From Emmonsiellopsis sp. PD_33 (taxonomy: Eukaryota > Ascomycota > Eurotiomycetes > Onygenales > Ajellomycetaceae), in contig JANTQF010000570.1 of assembly GCA_032988165.1 (NCBI GenBank), positions 1 through 13,030 of the forward strand: a DNA stretch of 13,030 nt, in the 5' to 3' direction. Positions 1 through 6,624 of this stretch are shown here, one piece after another. The notes beneath the pieces were generated by a model, which was given only the letters and a program-made list of their open reading frames with translations, did no database searches and was not told the origin of the DNA. Position 1 is the stretch's first letter. Every line of letters begins with the position of its first letter. A program made the translations under genes and the position numbers.

Positions 1-175
1 TTGGTTGGAGTGGGTAGGGGAGGGGGTGTAAGGGGGGGGAGTGGTTGGGGGCGGGGAGGGAGAGGTTGGAGGGGATGGGGTTGGGTGGGGAGGTGGAGGC
101 GTTGGAGGGGTGGTGGGGGGAGAATGAGAGGGAGAGGGGGAGGGAGGGGGAGGGGGAGAGGGGAGGGGATGAGGT
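1..175. repeat. G-rich, C-poor low-complexity tract
   Basis: The plus strand here is almost entirely G with some T and A and very few C. It contains many runs of three to eight G separated by one to five bases, such as GGGGAGGGGG, so it could form G-quadruplexes on the plus strand. The open frame through it translates to Gly/Arg/Trp low complexity and starts at a TTG, so I do not regard it as coding. It is cut by the left window edge, so its full length is unknown. Confidence 0.75.
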
Positions 176-1061
176 TCTGTCATGATGAATGTTGATGGTG
201 GGGATGATTGTTATGACATTTGAGGCTGCTTGATGAAATTAATGATTAATGCGGGAATTGGGAGGGGGATAGATACCCACATGGATGGATGGAGGGTAGA
301 TATGAATCTACAGTACAGCTTATTATGACAAGCTAGGATTGACTTGCAGGGTGGATTGTGAAATAGATGATAGCAATGTAAATAACGAAATTCCTTTTGT
401 TGGAATTGTACATACAAGGGAAGATGAGCTCATCATCTCATCATTACATTATCTAATTCTAAATGAGAAGGGAAATGGGCACAGCGTGTGAAGAGCTTCC
501 TTTTTCCTTTTCTTTGTCTTTTGAATGAAGGGAAAAAAAAAAGAAAAAGATGTAAAAATAAAACAGATAGGAAGGGACTGAGAAAGTGTCACACCTGAAA
601 AAAGGTACAAATTAGTCATTATTCGTCTTGGGCAGATGGGTCGTGTAGGGGTATCACATAAGAGAGGGGGGGGTTGCTCAAAAAACATAAAAACAAGCAA
701 AAGAAAAGACATGGAAATGAAATAAAAAGAAACAGTGAAGATTAAAAGGCCCAGACATTTATGGTTAAAGAAAACATGACCCTCATAGATCAGAAAGAGC
801 GGGGTATTCCTCAGACAATCAGGGCGTAATTGATTCATTCCCGTGTGCAAGTCCAGTCAGTATCTCACTCGTGCGAATCCACTCCCTCTCGCTTCGATCA
901 TTGCCACATCTCGCAACTGCATGCGATTGAGCTTGAAGAGGAGATTGGAGGGGTTTACCCCCATCGTTGGTGGAATTGGTGTTAGGTGTGAGGGCTAACT
1001 GCTCTTTGGCCTTCCTAGAGGTCGGCTATGCGAGTTTGTTGTGGTCGCGAGAAGGAATCGC
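176..1061. other. Non-coding stretch downstream of the nucleotidyltransferase gene
   Basis: I see no convincing gene here. The short open frames on both strands lack recognisable domains, show biased low-complexity content (the frame at 449-850 minus is Phe/Leu/Ser-rich because it reads a polypurine/polypyrimidine region), and some begin at non-ATG codons. The stretch holds an A10 run at 533-542 inside a purine-rich segment. The part nearest 1061 should be the 3' untranslated region of the minus-strand gene. No tRNA box pattern was found on reading it. Confidence 0.55.
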
Positions 1062-2831
1062 TTAGCTGGTAATTTTGTTGCTGTTGGCGATTGGCCGTTC
1101 AGTTCTGGCAATTCGAGGGCTGTGTGAATGAGATGGGCCGGCCGGAGCTATCGGATGGCTGATGGTGTTGGTGGCGTTGGCGCCGTGCGGGAGCGTTCGC
1201 GGGGTTTTGGCAAGAGCTTTTTTGTTGGCCGTGGGATTTGTTGATGTGGTATCGAATTTTGGAGGAAGGACCAAGTCATGACCATCTGTATGGTTTCCAA
1301 CTACCATATCGTCGCGGGGAGCGGGGAGGCTGAAGAATGGTACTGGGGCTGCTAAGAGGTGTTCACCGATGCGGCCTTCATCGTTTTTCCATAGCCATCC
1401 GTTTCGGGTACGGGTCATTCTGCTGATTATCGTATGGGCACGGGCGAACTCGGTTTTTATTGCCAAGACACCTGTATAACTCACGCAGCATGCAACATTA
1501 AGTCTTGTTCTGAAGGGATCTTCGATACAGAGGAAATGCCTTTGGTTATCATTGATCTGACTGTCCCAACCCTTCTCTATCTTTGTTAAGTGGCCGGAAT
1601 AGTTGCGGATGGAGATCACGTCTGTAGCGTAGCAGAAGGGTTTGACCCCAGTGTGTAACTTCTGAGCGGAATAGTATTCAAAAAATCCCTGGAGCAATGA
1701 TGCCGTTGACTCGCAGTTCCGGGTCAATTTTCCTTCGTCGGCGGCCTTCGTAATTTCATCGGCGTTGCGCCAGTAGAAAATCTCACAGTCCTCCGTCCAT
1801 TCGAGCTCACGGGATCCCAGGTTGCAGTGGTGCAGGTTTGGAAGGACAGGAGGATTGGCGATGTTAATCAGGTAATGAAGGAGCATGAGGATATATCCAT
1901 ACGATGAAAGCGTGTGCGCGGCAGGGTTGTTGATCCGGCGTTCACTGGCCCATTTCTTCACAAATATTCCCATTTCGTAGACACGATCGTCACACAGACG
2001 GTAGCAGCGTAGGAGATCAGTGCTGTGTAGCGAGGGCTCTGGATTTGAAAAGTGAATGATACACTGAACACCAGGGTCATAACTCATTGTCGAAGTCTGG
2101 ACATGAACCTGGTCGGATGGTGGAGCGATCCCTTTTTCACAAACCTGGAGCTTATTGACTTTCCCCGGTAAATAAATGGCGTGGATGCCCTGATTGCGAA
2201 ATGTTTGTTGGAGAAGAGAGGGAAATTCGTATCTGAGACGGTAAGGAGTGTTTGTGGAAGTAAATCTGAGGTCAATGTGAGACGTAGGAAGTGCGAACCC
2301 GGATTTAAAACTACCGAAGCACTGGAAGTTTATTTTGACATCAGTGGTAGAGAGGCCTTGACATTCCATTAATTCATGAATTGCACTAGTGGCCAATTTA
2401 ACCAGTTTCTGTCTGAACCGCTCGGTCCTTCTTAACTGTGTGCGGGAAATTTCCCACCGGGGAATATGTGCTGCAAGCGTAGTGATGTAGTCTGGAGCGG
2501 GAGGAGTTGGAGCCCGGGGAAGATCCAATTGGTAACGTGCCAACTCATAATTTGCAACGGCAGAGGGAGGGTTGGCATCCTGAATAGCTGGAGAATCCGT
2601 TCTTCGGCGCTCAACATTTCTGGCAACGATATCCTGCTCTCTCTGTAGCTGGGCGCTCGCCCGTTGAAGGATCTGATGTGTGTGGGCAGGCAGCGCGAGA
2701 AATTTCTTCTCAGCAGCCAGTGTGACTTCGCCCAGAGTGCCAGGGCCTCCCCATGCCATGACCAGTTCCTCGCTGGGACTGTGGGGTAGATTCGCCAGTA
2801 AAGAAGAAAGGGAAAGGAAATAAGGTATCAA
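1062..2831 (-). CDS. Cid1-like nucleotidyltransferase / PAP-associated domain protein, catalytic triad degenerate
   Basis: Members of this Pol beta-type family (S. pombe Cid1, Aspergillus CutA/CutB, TUTases, non-canonical poly(A) polymerases) add U or A to RNA 3' ends. In the 589-aa frame the nucleotidyltransferase core begins near residue 135, with FGSFKSGFALPTSHIDLRF at 172-190. The helical region around 270-333 is well kept (LLRCY, VKKWA, TLSSYGYILMLLHYL, PPVLPNL). A PAP-associated segment runs from about 376 to 440 (LLQGFFEYY, then IEDPF at 436-440). Residues from about 510 are Pro/Ser/Thr/Asn-rich and probably disordered. The GS...SDID motif reads SHID, so the first metal-binding Asp is His185 while Asp187 remains. 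The third Asp, in the QCDI motif of Cid1, is Ile258. Two of three catalytic acids therefore appear lost, and I expect no tailing activity, although the frame is open throughout. Start: Met1 has T at -3. Met25 (2757-2759) has G at -3 and G at +4, and a CT-rich leader-like tract lies between them, so Met25 is probably the real start. The longest frame is kept here for numbering. It is transcribed divergently from the TFIIF gene. Confidence is high for the family and moderate for inactivity. Confidence 0.85.
   Translation of the reverse strand: MIPYFLSLSSLLANLPHSPSEELVMAWGGPGTLGEVTLAAEKKFLALPAHTHQILQRASAQLQREQDIVARNVERRRTDSPAIQDANPPSAVANYELARYQLDLPRAPTPPAPDYITTLAAHIPRWEISRTQLRRTERFRQKLVKLATSAIHELMECQGLSTTDVKINFQCFGSFKSGFALPTSHIDLRFTSTNTPYRLRYEFPSLLQQTFRNQGIHAIYLPGKVNKLQVCEKGIAPPSDQVHVQTSTMSYDPGVQCIIHFSNPEPSLHSTDLLRCYRLCDDRVYEMGIFVKKWASERRINNPAAHTLSSYGYILMLLHYLINIANPPVLPNLHHCNLGSRELEWTEDCEIFYWRNADEITKAADEGKLTRNCESTASLLQGFFEYYSAQKLHTGVKPFCYATDVISIRNYSGHLTKIEKGWDSQINDNQRHFLCIEDPFRTRLNVACCVSYTGVLAIKTEFARAHTIISRMTRTRNGWLWKNDEGRIGEHLLAAPVPFFSLPAPRDDMVVGNHTDGHDLVLPPKFDTTSTNPTANKKALAKTPRTLPHGANATNTISHPIAPAGPSHSHSPRIARTERPIANSNKITS
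2798..2824 (-). promoter_or_regulatory. Pyrimidine-rich tract, possible core promoter/leader of the nucleotidyltransferase gene
   Basis: On the minus strand this stretch is almost all C and T, with TTTCCTTTCCC and TTTCTTC runs. It lies 39 to 65 nt before the second in-frame ATG (2757-2759). CT-rich tracts just upstream of start codons are common around transcription start sites in filamentous fungi. If it plays that role, the first ATG of the long frame (2829-2831) would lie outside or at the very edge of the transcript. This is an inference from composition only. Confidence 0.35.
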
Positions 2832-2873
2832 TGAAGGTTGATAATCAGACGTAGTGGAAGGAAATGATTAGGG

Positions 2874-2878
2874 ATTGG
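2874..2878 (-). promoter_or_regulatory. CCAAT box upstream of the nucleotidyltransferase gene
   Basis: The plus strand reads ATTGG, giving CCAAT on the minus strand about 115 nt before the preferred ATG at 2757-2759, a usual distance for HAP/CBC-bound CCAAT boxes in Aspergillus promoters. Another CCAAT lies on the plus strand at 2896-2900. The motif is only five bases, so chance occurrence is quite possible. Confidence 0.25.
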
Positions 2879-3200
2879 CAAGAGAAATGACAAGGCCAAT
2901 TCCCTGTATCGAAGGGCAATGTAGAGAGGTGGATGTCAAGAAGTTGTAAGACACCAGAACCAGCCTCCTCTCCAAAGAAAACACAAAAGAGATTCATACA
3001 GCCGAAAGCTGTAGGCAGCAGTATTAAATGAATGGTTGTGTGTTGACTGCTGAGGAACACAGCCCGCAAGACGCCATGTCAACGAGTGTCTTGAACTGGT
3101 CGAAGTGAAGCTGTTGAAAGTGAATTCGAGAGACGACGTTGGGAATTGCCTGTCTGGGACTAGCTGCTCATCCCAGCGCCCACCTGCATTCAACCACCCA

Positions 3201-3212
3201 GATCACGTGATC
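3201..3212. promoter_or_regulatory. Perfect 12-bp palindrome with CACGTG core (E-box/Cbf1-type site)
   Basis: GATCACGTGATC equals its own reverse complement over all 12 bases. It contains TCACGTGA, the extended E-box bound by bHLH factors of the Cbf1/USF type in fungi. It lies 370 bp from the longest nucleotidyltransferase start and 349 bp from the TFIIF start, close to the middle of the divergent region, so it could serve both genes. The motif is seen directly; its use is inferred. Confidence 0.55.
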
Positions 3213-3284
3213 CGTCCACTTCCTCAGCCCAACCGCCATCCATCATTCTCCATGCCACAATCTATCTCCATTGTTTGCTTCATT

Positions 3285-3289
3285 CCAAT
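3285..3289 (+). promoter_or_regulatory. CCAAT box upstream of TFIIF
   Basis: CCAAT on the plus strand, about 275 nt before the TFIIF ATG, within a pyrimidine-rich context. It is a plausible CBC/HAP site, but it is a five-base motif, so confidence is low. Confidence 0.25.
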
Positions 3290-3477
3290 CCCTCTGTCTC
3301 ATTCTGGATTCCCATTCTGCAGTGCGCCGAGACGAAGAAGCTCTTACTCACCATATACAGTCCTGATCTGCTTCCTTGCTAACTCGGCTGCATCTACGCG
3401 TTCTAGCTCCCATGGGTGCTTGGCTACGGTGGTGAACACTCCAGGCAAGGGTGCTTCTGCATGCCATTTAGGTCCCT

Positions 3478-3556
3478 CAGCAGCTAATACCTCCGGACCT
3501 CCTCCCGTCCTTTGACGAATCCTCTCCGCGATCTCTACTCACTTCATCCTCTATTC
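3478..3556 (+). promoter_or_regulatory. Pyrimidine-rich leader/core promoter of the TFIIF gene
   Basis: The plus strand just before the ATG at 3561 is dominated by C and T (for example CCTCCTCCCGTCC and TCATCCTCTATTCCC). Filamentous fungal promoters commonly have such CT tracts at or just upstream of the transcription start. No convincing TATA box is seen directly before it. The assignment rests on composition. Confidence 0.35.
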
Positions 3557-3560
3557 CCAA

Positions 3561-5847
3561 ATGAGCTCCACGCCACCCAACCCCCCGCCTGGCGGCCGCG
3601 CTCCTCCCCGTCCAAATGGTCCCTTCATGAAGATGCGCCGCCCAAAGGCGGACCCGCTAGTTCGACCCAAGAAGAAGCCCATCCCGCGACCACCGGGGCA
3701 AGCAGGAGGACCAGTTGCGAATGGGGCGCCAGTTCCGAGACCACAATCCGCTCCCAGACCGCAACCCGTTCAAAGGCCTAAGCCTACTATCCCGAGCGCA
3801 GATGACCTGACGGTGAATGGGTTCAGTGGGCCTTTGCTGTCCCAGTCATATGTCGATTATCCGTTGATAACTACGAAGCGCGCATGGAGAGAGGGGCTGA
3901 AGCATCATGTGGCTAAATTCGCGTCGAAAAAGAATGTAGACCCCCGAGACGAGTCGCAGTTTACGCGGCCTGTTCGACTACAACGCCGCGACCCTCGAGC
4001 TTCGAACAACGGTCCTGCTGGCGATAGATCGGACTATGTGCCACGGCGAGGGGAACCGATGAACGAGGCCGAGCGGGAGGAACTGGAAGCTAAGAAGGCA
4101 GCAAGAGAGAAAGAGCGCGAGGAGAATTTGGCACAGATCGCTCCGTCAGGGGCTACGGGACAGAAAAGGACGAACGCCCCAAAGCAGCGAACGCAGCAGG
4201 TGTTTAAATCTGAAATGACACCGGAGGAGATTGCTAGAGCTCGGGTCAAATACGAAGAGGCTTTGCCTTGGCATTTGGAGGATTTTGATAATAAGGGGAC
4301 CTGGGTGGGGAACTATGAAGCTGCTATGTCGGAAACGTACGCCATGTTTGTTCTTCAAGGCGATGGGAAAATGCGGATGGTTCCGATAGACAAGTGGTAC
4401 AAGTTCAGTGCTAAGAACCCGTTCAAAGCGCTCACTATCGAGGAAGCAGAGAAATACATGGCGAAGAAAATCAAGGATCCGCGGTGGTTCATGGAGAAGG
4501 AACAGGAGAGGTTGCAGAAGGGCGCGCTCGAGCAGTTCGCAAAGCAGGGAAAGCTTTTTACCGGCAAGAGAGAGACTCCAGGTGTTAAAAACGAGGGGTT
4601 TGAAGGTGACGATTTGGATTTCGAGGAAGATCGATTTGCTGATGATGAAGAACATGCTGCTGGGTTGTTCGAGGAGGATGAAGACACAAAGACGGCCGAA
4701 AAGCGTATCAAGGAAGACCAGCTCAAGGCCAACATCTTCGACCTAAAAGATGAGAAAATGTACGAAGAGGAAGAAAATCAGGAGAAGAGGGAAAAAGAAG
4801 CGTTGAAGAATTTCGGCAAACGCGTACGAAAGGCACTGCAGCGGAGGGAGAAGAATTTCGACTACAGCAGCGGCTCGGATGCTAATCCCTACTCCGACGA
4901 GGTACATCATCCCTTCATCCTATCTTCCCCTACTTAACTAACCTCCCTCTAGAGCACGGACGACTCCGAAACCGAGCGCCAAAAAGAAGAACAACGCAAA
5001 GCCGAAGAAGAAAGCAAACGCAAAGAAGCCGCCGCCAAAGGCGGCAAAGACTCCGCCCCCTCCACAAAAGGCACCAACACCCCCTCCGGCCGCCCCAAAC
5101 ACACAGACCCCCTCAACAAAAAAGCCAGCACCCTCTCCGCCCGCAAACGGCCCGGCTCCCCCAACCTCTCCGAAGCAAGCGGCACAGACACCTCCCGCAA
5201 CAAGAAACCAAAGAACAAACACGCCACCCCCCAACCAGGCTCGAGACCCATGTCCCCCGCGCCCGGCGGCGCAGCCGGCAAAAAGCGCGCCCGCAATGCT
5301 GGCGCCGGCTCCGGCTCAGGAAGCGACGCGGAGCGCGCCGCGGGCTCCGCCGGCGAAATGAGCGACGCCACAACCGCGACGGCAACGACGGCGAAGAAAC
5401 TCAAACTGAACCTGCCAGGCGTGCGGTCGAACGCTGGCACGCCGAGGGGTTCGCGGGCCGGTAGCCCTGCTGTCCCTGGTGCGCGGACGGCTACCTCCCC
5501 GGATCCGAACGCGAGAGGTAAGATAGACACATACACTTTTCACTTCCCATATATATAACCCCTACTAACAAAACCCAACAGCATCAACCCCACGCACCTC
5601 CACGCCCAGCGCCAGTACCGGTGCCGGTGCCGGCGGCGTCCAATTACCACCCACCTTCCCTACACCAGCGGAGATCCACGCCGCGATCCCAGCCACGGGC
5701 ATCGCGAGCGCGGAACTGCTGAAGATTTTCCGCCCGCGCATTGGCGGTGATAAGGAGATTCATAAGCGGTTTATTGCGATTGTGAGGGATGTGAGTGTTT
5801 ATGGGAAGGAGGATCGGATGTTGAGGCCGGGGGTGTTGAGGGGGTAG
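3561..5847 (+). CDS. tfg1: Transcription initiation factor TFIIF large (alpha) subunit, Tfg1/RAP74 family
   Basis: TFIIF binds RNA polymerase II in the nucleus, stabilises the pre-initiation complex and helps start-site selection. Three exons (3561-4901, 4953-5517, 5582-5847) join in frame to 723 aa, close to yeast Tfg1 (735 aa). The N-terminus (1-80) is Pro-rich and basic. Residues about 85-145 and 215-300 hold the two halves of the dimerisation fold that pairs with TFIIF beta, with the family motif WHLEDFD at 237-243 followed by GTWVGNYE. A charged insertion (165-190) lies between them. Residues 345-410 are strongly acidic, and 410-635 are charged, then Ser/Gly/Ala/Pro-rich and disordered, with basic KKxKL-like patches. 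The last 60 residues (about 664-723, including LLKIFRPRIGG) form the C-terminal winged helix, which in the family contacts the CTD phosphatase Fcp1. Met1 gives the usual family N-terminus; Met23 is a weaker alternative. The gene is convergent with FAS beta. From about 5735 codon endings switch from C/A to G/T. Confidence 0.93.
4902..4952 (+). other. Intron 1 of the TFIIF gene (51 nt)
   Basis: The donor is GTACAT directly after the GAG codon of residue 447 (phase 0), with a TAACTAAC branch-like element and acceptor CTCTAG. Removing it joins the acidic SDE end of exon 1 to STDDSETER in exon 2 and keeps the frame. Read unspliced, translation stops 11 codons into the intron, giving a 458-aa protein without the C-terminal half. 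Confidence 0.88.
5518..5581 (+). other. Intron 2 of the TFIIF gene (64 nt)
   Basis: The donor GTAAGA follows one base of an Ala codon (phase 1). The branch element is TACTAAC at 5563-5569, and the acceptor is CAACAG. Splicing is needed to reach the C-terminal winged helix in exon 3, because the unspliced frame hits a stop within the intron. Confidence 0.88.
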
Positions 5848-5969
5848 CTGGGGAGGGTAAGAGGGGAATTGGGAGGATGGGAGGGGTTGGGGTTTCTTGT
5901 TTTATCTTGTTGAGGATGAGGATGGGAATGGGAATGAGAATGAATGAGTAAATAGGATGGATAATGGTG

Positions 5970-5984
5970 TTTTTTTTTTTTTTT
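5970..5984. repeat. T15 homopolymer
   Basis: Fifteen consecutive T on the plus strand, about 120 nt after the TFIIF stop codon, followed by CTTCTTTATT. It is probably part of the 3' flank. T-rich tracts occur near fungal polyadenylation regions, but no specific role can be shown. Confidence 0.85.
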
Positions 5985-6053
5985 CTTCTTTATTAGTTGA
6001 GTTAGTTTAATTTATGCATTTATTTCATCGGTTGGTTCAAGGGATTTATGAAC

Positions 6054-6081
6054 TGTATGTATGTATGTATGTGTGTATGTA
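6054..6081. repeat. (TGTA)n microsatellite, imperfect
   Basis: Repeated TGTA units run across 28 bases with one interruption (TGTGTG in place of TGTATG). TGTA is also the core of PUF-protein binding sites in RNA 3' ends, so on a plus-strand transcript this would present several TGTA cores. Whether the TFIIF 3' UTR reaches here is unknown. Confidence 0.8.
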
Positions 6082-6253
6082 CCAGACAGAGGGATAAAGG
6101 GATGTTTTCCCTTTACTCTTACTTGTAGATGGTTGGCAAATAGGGAATGAATTGAAAAACTAATCATTTATAAAGAAGAATAGGAATAAAAATACTTTGT
6201 TGATTATCAAATAGTTTACTAGTTTATTACTAAACCGGGACACTGATAGTCTG

Positions 6254-6281
6254 TAGATAGATAGATAGATAGATAGATAGA
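6254..6281. repeat. (TAGA)7 microsatellite
   Basis: Seven perfect tandem copies of TAGA (equivalently GATA on a shifted register) in the convergent intergenic region. The GATA cores could be bound by GATA factors such as AreA, but the tandem pattern is better explained as an ordinary slippage repeat. Confidence 0.9.
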
Positions 6282-6540
6282 CATCACCACAGTATAAAGA
6301 ACATATCATTCCCGAAAACAGAGAGCATAGCATGCATATACATAATATAAATATCTAATATCTAATTAAATTAATTCTATATACCACACACAAGACACAC
6401 AACACAGACTAAACAAATAATTAAAAGGCAATTAAATGAAGAAAGAATGTGCAAAGCATGACAAGGAAACAAAAGAGATGCATTTAAACAAGAAGCATAA
6501 GTCTTTCAGAAAAAACAGGGGTAAAAGGTAAAAAAGACGC

Positions 6541-6564
6541 CAATCAATCAATCAATCAATCAAT
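6541..6564. repeat. (CAAT)6 microsatellite
   Basis: Six perfect copies of CAAT, lying 61 nt beyond the FAS beta stop codon and so probably inside its 3' untranslated region, where the transcript would read (ATTG)6. Confidence 0.9.
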
Positions 6565-6624
6565 CCCATAAAGACGTAAAATCACAGCAAACATAATTTT
6601 TCATCCCCATCCCAAACACACCAT

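Larger units (their letters stand above)
2832..3560. promoter_or_regulatory. Divergent intergenic region between the nucleotidyltransferase and TFIIF genes
   Basis: This 729-bp region separates two genes transcribed away from each other and should carry both promoters. It holds the E-box palindrome near its middle, CCAAT boxes in both orientations, and a pyrimidine-rich stretch just before the TFIIF start. An open frame at 3105-3515 begins at a GTG and has no recognisable domain. It contains an ATG at 3252-3254 whose short frame would end 45 nt before the TFIIF ATG, and would matter only if transcription started that far upstream. Confidence 0.6.
5848..6624. other. Convergent intergenic region between TFIIF and FAS beta
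   Basis: This 777-bp region should contain the 3' untranslated regions of two genes running toward each other. I see no gene in it. It begins G/T-rich and C-poor (to about 5975), then T15, then AT-rich DNA with three tetranucleotide microsatellites, and is A/C-rich and G-poor from about 6290. AATAAA at 6185-6190 is a possible plus-strand polyadenylation signal but is far from the TFIIF stop. No inverted repeat that looks like a terminator was recognised. Confidence 0.6.

Noticed and set aside
1..195. 64-aa plus-strand frame in the G-rich tract
   Set aside because: The frame begins at TTG at the window edge and translates to Gly/Arg/Trp low complexity dictated by the G-rich DNA.
449..850. 133-aa minus-strand frame with hydrophobic segments
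   Set aside because: It has a non-ATG start. The Phe/Leu/Ser-rich content comes from a polypyrimidine strand, and there is no domain or promoter-like context.
1062..2831. The nucleotidyltransferase gene as a decayed pseudogene
   Set aside because: The frame is uninterrupted for 589 codons and the helical and PAP-associated segments remain recognisable, so a retained pseudoenzyme is the better reading.
3105..3515. 136-aa plus-strand frame before TFIIF, considered as an upstream exon or small gene
   Set aside because: It starts at GTG and ends in a stop 45 nt before the TFIIF ATG. There is no domain similarity and no splice pair that would join it sensibly to the TFIIF start. It overlaps the expected promoter.
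4938..5536. Overlapping minus-strand frames opposite TFIIF exon 2 (98, 195 and 90 aa)
   Set aside because: They arise from the T-poor composition of the exon, which removes stops on the other strand. Their Gly/Phe/Ala- or Arg-rich translations match no family.
6254..6281. Tandem GATA sites as a nitrogen-regulatory (AreA) cluster
   Set aside because: The perfect four-base periodicity and the position between two gene 3' ends fit a microsatellite better than a promoter.
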